A stretch of 41,617 nt of DNA from Alphaproteobacteria bacterium UBA1254. GTDB lineage: Bacteria; Pseudomonadota; Alphaproteobacteria; RF32; CAG-239. Of this stretch, positions 22,857 to 31,437 are shown piece after piece; the first letter of the stretch is position 1, and the number at the start of each line of letters is the position of its first letter. The notes beneath the pieces were generated by a model, which saw only the letters and a program-made list of their open reading frames with translations, ran no database searches and had not been told where the DNA came from. Location of the stretch: contig DBVW01000010.1 of the NCBI GenBank assembly GCA_002308495.1, forward strand, positions 45,555-87,171, given 5' to 3'. Position numbers and translations under genes: made by a program.

Positions 22857-23591
22857 TTATTTCTGTTTTGAAGCGGCGACCAACGTTCCTTCATCATTTG
22901 GGGTGAACGTTCCGCGAACACGAACGGGTATATTATATTGTCGTGCGGTTATCACACTGCGTGGATGCAAAACTTTAGCACCATTGTTTGCCATATTTAA
23001 CATATCGTCATAACTGATAAAATTTAATTTTTTGGCGGTTTTAACAACATTCGGATCTGCATCATAAACACCATCAACATCTGTATAAATATCGCAACGA
23101 TCAGCGCCTATAGCTGCGGCAATTGCGACGGCTGAAGTGTCAGAACCCTCGCGTCCGAGAGTGGTAATATCTTTTTTATCCGTTATACCCTGAAAACCGG
23201 TAATGACGGGAACGATACCCTCGTTGATAACCGATATAATAGGTGTTGTAATATGTTTTATTTCTGCGTTGCCAAAATTGTCATCGGTTAGAATGCCTGT
23301 TTGCCAAGCATTATAACTGATCGCAGGACAACCAATCGAATTTAAGGCTATTGCCATCAAGGCAACGGAAGTGCATTCGCCCGTTGATAATAAAGCATCC
23401 AACTCACGTAAATTCGGTTTATCCGTGATTTGATGTGCCAAAGTCGTCAATGCGTTTGTCGTTTTGCCCATCGCGGATACAATGACAGCAATTTCATGAG
23501 TTCTTTGCTGGTTGGCTATAATTTTGGCCACATTTTTAATTTTATCTGTGTCGGCAATCGAAGTACCGCCGAATTTCATCACTATTCTCAT
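22857..23591 (-). CDS. Aspartokinase catalytic domain without ACT domains
   Basis: The 244-residue amino acid kinase has KFGGTS (6-11), STGE (69-72), TLGREGSDTSA (144-154) and YTDVDGVYDADP (169-180), all signatures of LysC-type aspartokinase, which phosphorylates aspartate at the start of Lys/Thr/Met synthesis. Normal aspartokinases continue with two ACT domains to about 400 residues; here the protein stops right after the kinase fold, so feedback control by Lys/Thr is likely absent. AGGG precedes the ATG. The gene sits alone between two copies of an 87-bp repeat and carries its own terminator, which suggests a mobile or acquired cassette. Another member of the amino acid kinase family is possible but less likely given the motifs. 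Confidence 0.88.
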   Translation of the reverse strand: MRIVMKFGGTSIADTDKIKNVAKIIANQQRTHEIAVIVSAMGKTTNALTTLAHQITDKPNLRELDALLSTGECTSVALMAIALNSIGCPAISYNAWQTGILTDDNFGNAEIKHITTPIISVINEGIVPVITGFQGITDKKDITTLGREGSDTSAVAIAAAIGADRCDIYTDVDGVYDADPNVVKTAKKLNFISYDDMLNMANNGAKVLHPRSVITARQYNIPVRVRGTFTPNDEGTLVAASKQK

Positions 23592-23645
23592 GATTGTTAC
23601 CCTATGTTAGAAAGCATTCTTTCTTTGTTTTGAAAAATAAGCGCA

Positions 23646-23732
23646 TGAAAATAACTATATTTAATTTTTTCTTCAAATCAAACAAAAAACTTCAACAATG
23701 GCAAAAAAACTTCTTGCAATCTGAAATTTTTG
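23646..23732. repeat. 87-bp direct repeat, copy 2 (right of the aspartokinase)
   Basis: This is the partner of 22630-22716. It lies directly upstream of the rimP operon and contributes the -35 box of that operon's promoter, so it is probably the ancestral copy. Confidence 0.95.
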
Positions 23733-23741
23733 TGATATAGA
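23714..23741 (+). promoter_or_regulatory. Promoter of rimP-nusA-ylxR-infB-rbfA
   Basis: TTGCAA (23714-23719), a 16-nt spacer and TATAGA (23736-23741). The -35 box is inside the 87-bp repeat and the -10 box is outside it. Confidence 0.5.
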
Positions 23742-23767
23742 AATTGACAACAATAATAAATTATATC

Positions 23768-23791
23768 AGTGGGGCTTGCCAAAGCCCCGCT
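23768..23791 (+). promoter_or_regulatory. Leader hairpin of the rimP operon
   Basis: A 10-bp stem (23768-23777 with 23782-23791, one G-U) with a GCCA loop lies in the 5' leader, followed by TGATTTTATTTG. It could be an attenuator feeding control of the nusA operon; the U run is interrupted, so termination would be partial at best. Confidence 0.45.
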
Positions 23792-23815
23792 GATTTTATT
23801 TGAAAAGGAAGTTTT

Positions 23816-24304
23816 ATGACAAAGACCGCTTTAGAAAAGATTATTGAACCTGTGGTTGAAGGTTTGGGCTATGAGCCGATTCGCATTTTGCTTTCGGGTA
23901 ATGTTCGCCAAACTTTGCAGGTCATGATAGATGTCAAAGACGGTTCGCGCAACATCGATGTTGAAGATTGCGCAACGGTCAGTAGGGCTCTCTCTAAAGT
24001 TTTGGATGAAAAAGACCCGATTAAAAATGAATATTCTTTAGAAGTCAGTTCTCCCGGAATTGATCGCCCGTTAACCAAACCGCACCATTTTGAGCGTTTC
24101 AAAGGAAACGAGGCAAAAATTGAAACAATAGAGCCGGTTGAAAACCGCAAACGTTTCAAAGGTGAAATTTTGGGTGTCGATTCTAAAAACAACATCAGAA
24201 TTAGTATGGATGAAAAAGAATATAAAATCGCTTTTAATAACATCGCCAAAGCAAAGCTTGTTTTAACGGACGAGCTTTTGGCGGAATATGAAGCCGAACA
24301 ATAA
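23816..24304 (+). CDS. rimP: Ribosome maturation factor RimP
   Basis: The 162-residue protein has the RimP order: an N-terminal domain with PVVEGLGYEPIRI, then DVEDCATVSRALSKVLDEKDP, then the signature YSLEVSSPGIDRPL (about 77-90), and a C-terminal SH3-like domain. It aids 30S subunit assembly. AAAAGGAAG precedes the ATG. It is first in the conserved rimP-nusA-ylxR-infB-rbfA operon. Confidence 0.95.
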   Translation: MTKTALEKIIEPVVEGLGYEPIRILLSGNVRQTLQVMIDVKDGSRNIDVEDCATVSRALSKVLDEKDPIKNEYSLEVSSPGIDRPLTKPHHFERFKGNEAKIETIEPVENRKRFKGEILGVDSKNNIRISMDEKEYKIAFNNIAKAKLVLTDELLAEYEAEQ

Positions 24305-24341
24305 AATATTGAACTTTAACATTAAAAATCAGAGGTAAACA

Positions 24342-25865
24342 ATGGAAAATACTGAAAACATGCCAAGACCTGAAATCGTGCTCGTTGCAGACGCCGTTGC
24401 ACGTGAAAAAAACATTGATAAAGAAGATGTTTTTGTTGCTATGGAAATTGCCATTCAAAAGGCAGGTCGTTCGCGTTACGGTGCCGAACACGATATCAGA
24501 GCGAGCATTGACCGCAAAACGGGTGCAATCACGTTAGCGCGTTATCGTGAAGTTGTCGAAAATGATGCCGAAATCGAAAACGAGGCGGCACAACTTCGCT
24601 TAAAAGATGCGAAAAAAATTCAAAAAGACATCAAAGTCGGCGAGTTTATTGTTGATGTTTTGCCGCCGGTTGACTTCGGTCGTATTGCGGCGCAAACGGC
24701 AAAACAGGTTATCGTTCAAAAGGTTCGTGATTCGGAGCGCAATCGTCAATATGAAGAATATAAAGAAAAAATCGGCACGATTGTGAACGGCACGGTTAAA
24801 CGTATTGAATTCGGCAATGTAATTGTAGATATCGGCAAGACGGAAGCCGTTTTACGCCGCGATGAAATCATTCCGAGAGAAAAATTCAAAAACGGCGACC
24901 GTATCAGAGCCTATGTCTTGGATGTTCGTCGCGAAACACGCGGTCCTCAGATTTTCTTATCACGCACATGTCCCGAATTTATGGCAAAACTCTTTACCTC
25001 GGAAGTGCCTGAAATTTATGACGGTATCGTTCAAATTATGGGTGTGGCTCGTGATCCGGGTTCTAAAGCAAAAATTGCCGTTAAGGCAAATGATATGACA
25101 ATCGATCCGGTCGGCGCATGCGTCGGTCTGCGCGGTATTCGTGTTCAGGCTGTTGTTACAGAGTTGCAGGGTGAAAAGATAGATATCGTGCCTTACTCGG
25201 AAGATAAAGCGCAATATTTGGTTGCGGCTTTGGCGCCTGCCGAGGTGACAAAGGTTGTTATTGATGAAGAAACGGGGCGTATGGAAGCCGTCGTTCCTGA
25301 AGAACAATTTTCGATTGCCATCGGTCGCCGCGGCCAAAACGTCAAATTGGCATCTCAATTGATGGGTGCGGATATTGATGTCTTAACCGAAGCTCAAGAG
25401 CAAGAGCGCCGTGCAAACGAAAACAAAGTTCGCTTAAATCGCTTTATGGAAGCTTTGGACGTTGATGATATGATTGCTCATCTTCTTATCGCCGAAGGCT
25501 TCACAACGGTTGATGAAGTTGCGTTTGTTGATTTGAAAGAACTTTCTGAAATTGAAGGTTTTGATGAAGATATTGCAACCGAGCTTCAAACCAGAGCAAA
25601 AGAGTTCGTTGAAAAACGTAATGCGGAATTTGCAAAGAAGAGCAAAAATTTAGGCATTTCGGATGAATTAAAATCAATGGAAGGTTTAGATCAGGAAATG
25701 ATCATCAAACTTGCTGAAAACAATGTCAAAACGCTTGATGATTTGGCTGATTTGGCAGGTGATGAACTGGTTGAAATCTTGGGCGAAAACGTCATTTCGT
25801 TAACGGAAGCAAACCGTATCATTATGGCGGCGCGCGAACATTGGTTTGAAGACGAAGAAAAATAA
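24342..25865 (+). CDS. nusA: Transcription termination/antitermination factor NusA
   Basis: The 507-residue protein has the N-terminal polymerase-binding domain (1-130), an S1 domain with GTIVNGTVKRIE and VDIGKTEAVL (about 145-165), and two KH domains containing VGACVGLRGIRVQAVV (about 258-273) and AIGRRGQNVKLAS (about 325-338). Two C-terminal helix-hairpin-helix domains (about 370-435 and 440-500) follow, as in Proteobacteria. It controls pausing, termination and antitermination. CAGAGG lies before the ATG. Confidence 0.97.
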   Translation: MENTENMPRPEIVLVADAVAREKNIDKEDVFVAMEIAIQKAGRSRYGAEHDIRASIDRKTGAITLARYREVVENDAEIENEAAQLRLKDAKKIQKDIKVGEFIVDVLPPVDFGRIAAQTAKQVIVQKVRDSERNRQYEEYKEKIGTIVNGTVKRIEFGNVIVDIGKTEAVLRRDEIIPREKFKNGDRIRAYVLDVRRETRGPQIFLSRTCPEFMAKLFTSEVPEIYDGIVQIMGVARDPGSKAKIAVKANDMTIDPVGACVGLRGIRVQAVVTELQGEKIDIVPYSEDKAQYLVAALAPAEVTKVVIDEETGRMEAVVPEEQFSIAIGRRGQNVKLASQLMGADIDVLTEAQEQERRANENKVRLNRFMEALDVDDMIAHLLIAEGFTTVDEVAFVDLKELSEIEGFDEDIATELQTRAKEFVEKRNAEFAKKSKNLGISDELKSMEGLDQEMIIKLAENNVKTLDDLADLAGDELVEILGENVISLTEANRIIMAAREHWFEDEEK

Positions 25866-25886
25866 TTTTCTTTGAAGGTTTTAAGA

Positions 25887-26456
25887 ATGGAAACAGAGCT
25901 CCAAAGAAAATGTGTTGTTACGGGACAGGTTAAACCGCAGGACGAATTGTTGCGTTTTGTGAAAACCCCTGACAGCTGTCTTGTGCCCGACTTTGCTAAA
26001 AAGCTTGATGGGCGGGGGCTCTATGTTTTAAATTCAAAAACAGCTTTAAAAACGGCTTTGGATAAAAATTTATTTATCAAATCGATTCATTCGTTTTTAA
26101 AAATTCCGGAAGATTTTTTAAGTCAGGTAGAACATTTATTATATCAGAGAGGTTTGGACACACTTAATCTGGCACGCAAAGCGGGCGCTTTGGTAACAGG
26201 TTTTGAAAAAGTAAAGGCAAATATTTTAAAAAATAAAGTGGCTTTTGTGGTCGAAGCGGTTGATGCATCAGATGACAGCAGCCAAAAAATTGCGGCCGTT
26301 TCAAAAAATCTTGAAACATTGAAGGTTTATACAAGCCAAGATTTGGATACGGCTTTGAGCAAAGAAAGTACGGTATATACCGCAGTTTTAAAAAGCGGTA
26401 TTGCTCCGACGGTTTATAAAAATATTAAAAGGTATCAAACCTTTCTTCAAAATTGA
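25887..26456 (+). CDS. YlxR/DUF448 family RNA-binding protein with L7Ae-like domain
   Basis: The 189-residue protein begins with the YlxR signature RKCVVTGQ...LLRFVK and KLDGRGLYV (about 6-50). It continues with an L7Ae/L30e-like domain from about residue 90 (LNLARKAGALVTGFEKV...ILKNKVAFVV). The gene normally sits between nusA and infB, as here; the protein is thought to bind RNA or act as a nucleoid/RNA cofactor. The ATG at 25887 has GAAGG eight nt upstream; the TTG at 25872 overlaps that site. The 3' end overlaps the leader of infB. Confidence 0.9.
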   Translation: METELQRKCVVTGQVKPQDELLRFVKTPDSCLVPDFAKKLDGRGLYVLNSKTALKTALDKNLFIKSIHSFLKIPEDFLSQVEHLLYQRGLDTLNLARKAGALVTGFEKVKANILKNKVAFVVEAVDASDDSSQKIAAVSKNLETLKVYTSQDLDTALSKESTVYTAVLKSGIAPTVYKNIKRYQTFLQN

Positions 26457-26473
26457 CTGGGAGAAGAAATTAC

Positions 26474-28978
26474 ATGGCAGATGAAGGCAATACAAAAACA
26501 AAACTAACACTATCTTTGAAACCGACGTTAACTTTAAAAAATCCGGTTAAATCAGGTTCGGAAGGCGGTAAAAAAATCGTGCAGGTTGAAGTGCGTAAAA
26601 AGCGCACCATTTCAACAACTTCAACGCCTGAAACCAAGAAAGAGATTGATGAAGCAACGGCTCAAAAATTAAAATTGATTGCTCAAGCTAAAGAGCATGA
26701 AGCTCAGCGTCAAAAAGAAGAAGAAGAAAAAGAGGTTGTTCGTCAGCAAATTAAGGCTGAGAAAAAACGTGAAGCGGAAGAGCTTGAAGAACAAAAGAAA
26801 GAAGCCGAGAAAAAGGCGGCGGAAGAAGCACGCAAACTTGAGGCGGCCAAACAAAAAGAAAAATCTTTTGCCAATAGTGCCCCTAAATCTCAAAGCGGCA
26901 ATGATGACGAAAAATCACATAAAAAAGATAAAAAATCTTACGATTATGATGATGAAGATGAGGATGAAAATCCTTCTTATAAAAAAGATAAAAAATCTGT
27001 ATCAAACGCCTCTAAACCGCTCACGAAAGAAGAAACTTTTGAGCAGGAACGCAAAAAGATTCAAAAACGCAGTTTTGAGCAACCGCGCCGTAACAACAAA
27101 ATCAATCTCAATTCTTATATGAATTCCGATGAAGATGATGATTACGGCTTCGGTGCGCCCCGTCGTCATTTCAAGAAAAAACAGCCGAAATCGGTTGAAA
27201 CATCACAACCTCAGGAAAAGATTATCAAAGAAGTTGTCATTCCCGAAGTCATTACGGTTCAAGAACTGGCAAACCGTATGGCTGAAAAGAGCGCGGATGT
27301 CATTAAAAAGCTGATGACGCTCGGCGTTATGGCCACCATCAACCAGCCGATTGATGCGGATACGGCTCAAATCGTTGTCGAAGAAATGGGACACAAATTC
27401 AAACGTGTGGCAGACAGTGATGTTGAAGAAGGCTTAAGCGGTCCGAAAGACGAAGTTTCCGATTTGTTGCCTCGTCCTCCTGTCGTAACGGTTATGGGAC
27501 ACGTTGACCACGGTAAAACGTCGCTTCTTGATGCGCTTCGTGAAACAAACGTTGTCGCCAAAGAAGCAGGCGGTATTACACAGCATATCGGTGCTTATCA
27601 AATTGAAGTTGCAAACGGTCAAAAAATTACGTTTATTGACACTCCGGGTCACGAGGCCTTTTCCGAAATGCGTTCGCGCGGTGCGAAAGTAACGGATATC
27701 GTTGTCTTGGTTGTAGCGGCCAATGACGGCATCATGCCGCAAACGATTGAAGCTATTCGCCATGCCCAAGCGGCTGAAGTTCCGATTGTTGTGGCTATTA
27801 ACAAAATAGATTTGCCGGGGGCAGATCCGATGCGTGTGAAAACGGAGCTTTTGCAACACGGTATCGCTGTCGAAGAAATGGGCGGTGAAAGCTTGTGTGC
27901 CGAAGTATCTGCCAAAAAGCGCATCAATATTGAAAAATTGGTAGAAGCCATTCTGTTACAGGCTGAAATTTTGGATTTGAAAGCCAATCCGAACCGCAAA
28001 GGCGAAGGCTCTGTCATTGAAGCGAAAATGGAAAAAGGCCGCGGTAGCGTGGCAACGGTTTTGGTTCAAAACGGCACATTAAAAATCGGCGATATCTTTA
28101 TTGCCGGCAAAGAATGGGGCCATGTGAGAGCAATGTTCAACGAACACGGCAAAAAGGTTTTGGAAGCCACGCCGGCAACGCCTGTTGAGGTTTTGGGCTT
28201 GCAAGGAACGCCGGCTGCGGGTGATAATTTCATTGTGGTCAAAGATGAGGCTCAAGCCAAAGAAGTTACTTCTTACCGTATCCGAAAAGAGCGCGAAACG
28301 AAACTCGTCAAGAGCGCAAAATCGGCAATGGAACAAATGCTTGATAAAATTAAATCAGGCGAGTCGAAACATTTAGCCGTCATTATCAAAGCAGACGTTC
28401 AAGGTTCGGTTGAAGCTATTGAAGGGGCTATTACGAAATTCTCGAACGAAGAAGTTTCCGTTCAAATTTTGCACTCGGCAGTCGGTCCGATTTCCGAATC
28501 TGATGTTACACTTGCCAAGGCTTCAAACGCATTTATCATCGGCTTTAATGTCAGAGCGAACCCTCAAGCGCGTGATATGGCGCGCCGCGATGGCATAGAT
28601 ATCAAATACTATTCGATTATTTATGATGTCGTTGATGATGTTAAGAAAGGTCTTGAAGGTTTGCTTTCACCGGAAATTAAAGAAAAGATTTTGGGTTATG
28701 CCGAAATTCGCACAGTCTTCAACATTACGGGTGTCGGCAAAGTCGGCGGATGTATGGTTACGGAAGGTCTTGTCAAACGCGGTTCAAAAGTTCGTTTGCT
28801 CCGTGATAACGTCGTCATTCATAACGGCAACTTGGCACAGCTCAAACGCTTTAAAGAAGATGTGAAAGAAGTTCGCGAAGGCTATGAATGCGGTATGAGC
28901 TTTGAAAATTATAACGATATTCAAGTCGGTGACTATATTGAGTGTTACGAACTTGAAACAATCGCGGCAAAATTGTAG
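26474..28978 (+). CDS. infB: Translation initiation factor IF-2
   Basis: The 834-residue protein has a long variable N-terminal part (about 1-250) rich in Lys/Glu and then Lys/Asp (a DDEDEDE stretch). The IF2N domain follows, then the GTPase domain with GHVDHGKTS (G1, about 343-351), DTPGHEAF and NKIDLPGA, and then beta-barrel and C-terminal tRNA-binding domains. It recruits initiator tRNA to the 30S subunit. The ATG at 26474 follows GGGAGAAG, with a spacing slightly longer than usual; a TTG 21 nt earlier lies on the ylxR stop and is rejected. The charged N-terminus is also seen in other Gram-negative IF-2. Confidence 0.97.
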   Translation: MADEGNTKTKLTLSLKPTLTLKNPVKSGSEGGKKIVQVEVRKKRTISTTSTPETKKEIDEATAQKLKLIAQAKEHEAQRQKEEEEKEVVRQQIKAEKKREAEELEEQKKEAEKKAAEEARKLEAAKQKEKSFANSAPKSQSGNDDEKSHKKDKKSYDYDDEDEDENPSYKKDKKSVSNASKPLTKEETFEQERKKIQKRSFEQPRRNNKINLNSYMNSDEDDDYGFGAPRRHFKKKQPKSVETSQPQEKIIKEVVIPEVITVQELANRMAEKSADVIKKLMTLGVMATINQPIDADTAQIVVEEMGHKFKRVADSDVEEGLSGPKDEVSDLLPRPPVVTVMGHVDHGKTSLLDALRETNVVAKEAGGITQHIGAYQIEVANGQKITFIDTPGHEAFSEMRSRGAKVTDIVVLVVAANDGIMPQTIEAIRHAQAAEVPIVVAINKIDLPGADPMRVKTELLQHGIAVEEMGGESLCAEVSAKKRINIEKLVEAILLQAEILDLKANPNRKGEGSVIEAKMEKGRGSVATVLVQNGTLKIGDIFIAGKEWGHVRAMFNEHGKKVLEATPATPVEVLGLQGTPAAGDNFIVVKDEAQAKEVTSYRIRKERETKLVKSAKSAMEQMLDKIKSGESKHLAVIIKADVQGSVEAIEGAITKFSNEEVSVQILHSAVGPISESDVTLAKASNAFIIGFNVRANPQARDMARRDGIDIKYYSIIYDVVDDVKKGLEGLLSPEIKEKILGYAEIRTVFNITGVGKVGGCMVTEGLVKRGSKVRLLRDNVVIHNGNLAQLKRFKEDVKEVREGYECGMSFENYNDIQVGDYIECYELETIAAKL

Positions 28979-28987
28979 GAGGCTGTC

Positions 28988-29383
28988 ATGGCAGAACATA
29001 AAGAACCTTCTCAGCGTCAGTTGCGTGTTGCCCAAGAAATCAAACGTGTCATTACTTCTGTTTTGGAAAGGGGAGATCTGCGTTCTGAAGATATCCGCAA
29101 TGCTTTTATCACCATCACGGAAGTCCGCGTTTCACCCGATTTGAAATATGTCACGGTTTACGTGATGACCTTAAACGGCAAAAATTTAGGTTTGGTGCTT
29201 GAAATGCTCAATGCCGAAAAAGGTGTTTTCAAAAAACAAATTGCTTCAAAATTACAGCTGAGATACACACCGGACATTTCTTTCAGAGCAGACGACACAT
29301 TTGCCGAAGTTGACCGTATCGAAAAGCTTTTGCGTCATCCGAAAGTTGCTCAAGATTTAAAGAAAACGGAACCCGAGCAATAA
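28988..29383 (+). CDS. rbfA: Ribosome-binding factor A
   Basis: The 131-residue KH-like protein starts with a typical SQRQLRVAQEIKRVITSVL helix (about 8-26). It has the VRVSPDLKYVTVYV strand pair (about 51-64) and the end RADDTFAEVDRIEKLL (about 97-112). It matures the 30S subunit in the cold. AGGAGG is upstream with good spacing, 10 nt after infB. The usual downstream partner truB is absent here: the operon stops at a hairpin oriented for the opposite strand. Confidence 0.94.
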   Translation: MAEHKEPSQRQLRVAQEIKRVITSVLERGDLRSEDIRNAFITITEVRVSPDLKYVTVYVMTLNGKNLGLVLEMLNAEKGVFKKQIASKLQLRYTPDISFRADDTFAEVDRIEKLLRHPKVAQDLKKTEPEQ

Positions 29384-29407
29384 AAAAGACCACCCTTTCG
29401 GGTGGTC
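29382..29407 (-). terminator. Intrinsic terminator for the 86-aa minus-strand gene
   Basis: A perfect 8-bp stem (29388-29395 with 29400-29407) with a TTTC loop. On the minus strand it is followed by UUUUUUAUU, on the plus strand by CAAGGAGG, so it works only for the minus-strand gene. Confidence 0.85.
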
Positions 29408-29441
29408 CAAGGAGGAGGAGATGAAAAAACTCTTCAACTAA

Positions 29442-29702
29442 TTATCTTTCAAAGGATTCTTTGGAACGTTTTGCTGCAACAGGTTGTCTCAATTGTTCCA
29501 ACTTTGCTGTCGCCTGCATATCATTATCTGTTACGGCTCCCTTTTCGTGCTTTTTCGCATCCATATATTTGCTGACGACCGATTTCGGATTCCGGCTCTC
29601 CAATTCTATAAGAAGTGACAAAACATTATCCTTTGATTCACCGGAAGCAATAACATTTTCCTTATATTTAGCAAGTTTTTTAAGTATGCCTTTCTCGTTC
29701 AT
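29442..29702 (-). CDS. Hypothetical small protein, 86 aa
   Basis: This basic, fully soluble, mostly helical protein is of no recognised family. It starts MNEKGILKKLAKYK and includes a DNVLSLLIELES helix around residues 24-35. The ATG at 29702 has AAGGA eight nt upstream and follows the promoter at 29735-29763; a longer reading to 29744 would cross the promoter. It is a single-gene unit inserted, in the opposite orientation, between rbfA and murJ. Confidence 0.7.
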   Translation of the reverse strand: MNEKGILKKLAKYKENVIASGESKDNVLSLLIELESRNPKSVVSKYMDAKKHEKGAVTDNDMQATAKLEQLRQPVAAKRSKESFER

Positions 29703-29734
29703 TTTATTTATCCTTATTTGAACTATTTTGTCTA

Positions 29735-29763
29735 AACTTAACATATAAAAAAGGTTTTGTCAA
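29735..29763 (-). promoter_or_regulatory. Promoter of the 86-aa gene
   Basis: On the minus strand TTGACA (29758-29763), a 17-nt spacer and TAAGTT (29735-29740). Confidence 0.45.
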
Positions 29764-29800
29764 GTCTTTTTTTTATCCGTGTAAAAGTTTTTTTTGCATT

Positions 29801-29828
29801 TTGCAAAAGCAGTTTTTTTGTGTAAATT
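29801..29828 (+). promoter_or_regulatory. Promoter of the murJ operon
   Basis: TTGCAA (29801-29806), a 16-nt spacer and TAAATT (29823-29828), 31 nt before the murJ start. A short inverted repeat (TTTTTGCATTTTGCAAAAG, 29792-29810) covers the -35 box and could be an operator or a terminator-like hairpin. Confidence 0.45.
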
Positions 29829-29859
29829 GATAGCAAATAAAACAAAAAACGGAAGAAAA

Positions 29860-31437
29860 ATGTCATTATTCAAATCGATAGCCACTTTCGGAGGCTTTAC
29901 ACTCATCAGCCGCATGACAGGATTCGTGCGCGATATGGTTTTAGCAAATTTCTTAGGTGCGGGGATGGCATCAGATGCTTTTTTTGTTTCGTTCAAACTG
30001 CCTAACCTGTTCCGAAGTTTGTTCGCCGAAGGTGCGTTTACAAGTGCTTTTGTGCCTCTTTTTTCGCAAAAATTGGTGTCGGAAGGCAAGAAAAAGTCAA
30101 TGTTTTTTGCCTCTCAAGCCGTGTCAATTTTGTTTTTCTTCCTGCTTATTTTTGTCTTAGCCTTTGAAATATTGATGCCGTATGTTGTGCAGGTTTTGGC
30201 GCCGGGTTTTGCGGGAGATGCCGGAAAAATCGAACTGGCAACATCACTGTGCCGCATTACTTTTCCGTTTTTGCTGTTTATTTCAATCGTTTCTTTTCAA
30301 GCAGGTATCTTGAATTCGTTTGAAAAATTTGCGGCACCGGCAACAGCGCCGATTATTTTAAATTTAACAATGATTTTATCCGGTTTCGTTTTTGTTCCGT
30401 TTATGCAAACGCCGGCATACGGTTTTGCGGCGGCAATTACGCTTGCGGGTGTGTTGGAAATTTTTTGGTTAAAATATGCGCTTGATAAAATAGATGTTAA
30501 AATCAAGCCATACGTTCATATCAAAAAAATCATGGAAAAGGACGAAATCAAAACGCTCTTTAAGCGTATCGCACCCGGGGTTGTCGGTGCCGGAATTTAC
30601 CAAATCAACATGGTTGTTGACACGATTTTGGTCTCATTGGTCGGGACAGGCGCTATTTCTTGGCTCTATTACGCGAACAGGCTTCAACAATTGCCGTTGG
30701 GTGTTGTCGGTGCGGCTATCAGCGTGGCGTTGCTTCCGATTTTATCAAAACAACTCAAAGCGCAAAATATGGCGGAAAGCAAACAAACGCAAGATAAAGC
30801 GGTTGAATATGCGGCCTTGCTGTCGATTCCCGCGGCGGTTTTAATGATTGTTTTGGCGCGTCCGATGATTAATGTTCTGTTTGAACACGGTAAATTTACA
30901 TCGGCGGACACGATTAAAACGTCTTATGCACTGATGGCTTATGCTGTCGGTCTGCCGTGTTATGTTTTGGTCAAAGCCTTAATGCCTAACTTTTTTGCCA
31001 GAGGCGATACGGTAACGCCGGTTAAGTTCAGTGCGGTTGTCTTTGCCGTGAACTTTAGCTTTAACTTAATGTTGATGTTGCCGTTCGGGCATGTCGGTAT
31101 TGCATCGGCGACAACCATTGCGGCGTTTGTTTCGCTGTTTCAATACATATACGGTCTTCAAAAACGAGGCTTTTGGCGTTTTTCAAAAGCGCTTGGGTTC
31201 AAAATTTTGAAAATTATGCTGGCTTCGATGGTGATGGGGGGCTTTGTTATCGGGGCTGAGTATGTTCTGAACGCATTGTGCGGCGATTATCTTAAATATC
31301 ATTTCCTGTTTAAATTAGCAATTCTTGGAGCTCTGGGTGCTTGGGGCTTGATCAGTTTCTTCGGTCTTGCCGTTGCGTTGCGTATTTTGAATTTATCCGA
31401 GCTGATGAAAACTTTCTTAAAAAAGGCGAGGGGATAA
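29860..31437 (+). CDS. murJ: Lipid II flippase MurJ (MviN)
   Basis: The 525-residue protein has the MurJ N-terminus SRMTGFVRDMVLANFLGAG (about 14-32), the SFKLPNLFRSLFAEGAFTSAF region and about fourteen membrane helices. It moves lipid-linked peptidoglycan precursor across the inner membrane. GGAAG lies before the ATG at 29860, and the family N-terminus starts there; an ATG 66 nt upstream has no site. The stop is followed immediately by the next gene, so this is the first gene of a tight five-gene operon. Confidence 0.94.
   Translation: MSLFKSIATFGGFTLISRMTGFVRDMVLANFLGAGMASDAFFVSFKLPNLFRSLFAEGAFTSAFVPLFSQKLVSEGKKKSMFFASQAVSILFFFLLIFVLAFEILMPYVVQVLAPGFAGDAGKIELATSLCRITFPFLLFISIVSFQAGILNSFEKFAAPATAPIILNLTMILSGFVFVPFMQTPAYGFAAAITLAGVLEIFWLKYALDKIDVKIKPYVHIKKIMEKDEIKTLFKRIAPGVVGAGIYQINMVVDTILVSLVGTGAISWLYYANRLQQLPLGVVGAAISVALLPILSKQLKAQNMAESKQTQDKAVEYAALLSIPAAVLMIVLARPMINVLFEHGKFTSADTIKTSYALMAYAVGLPCYVLVKALMPNFFARGDTVTPVKFSAVVFAVNFSFNLMLMLPFGHVGIASATTIAAFVSLFQYIYGLQKRGFWRFSKALGFKILKIMLASMVMGGFVIGAEYVLNALCGDYLKYHFLFKLAILGALGAWGLISFFGLAVALRILNLSELMKTFLKKARG

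Noticed and set aside
26679..27122. 147-aa Lys-rich reading frame in the infB 5' part
   Set aside because: It is a shadow of the Lys/Asp-coding stretch of infB in another frame and has no ribosome binding site.
27434..28017. Antisense reading frames of 122-141 aa across infB
   Set aside because: They lie wholly inside a conserved gene, have no ribosome binding site and show no recognisable domains.
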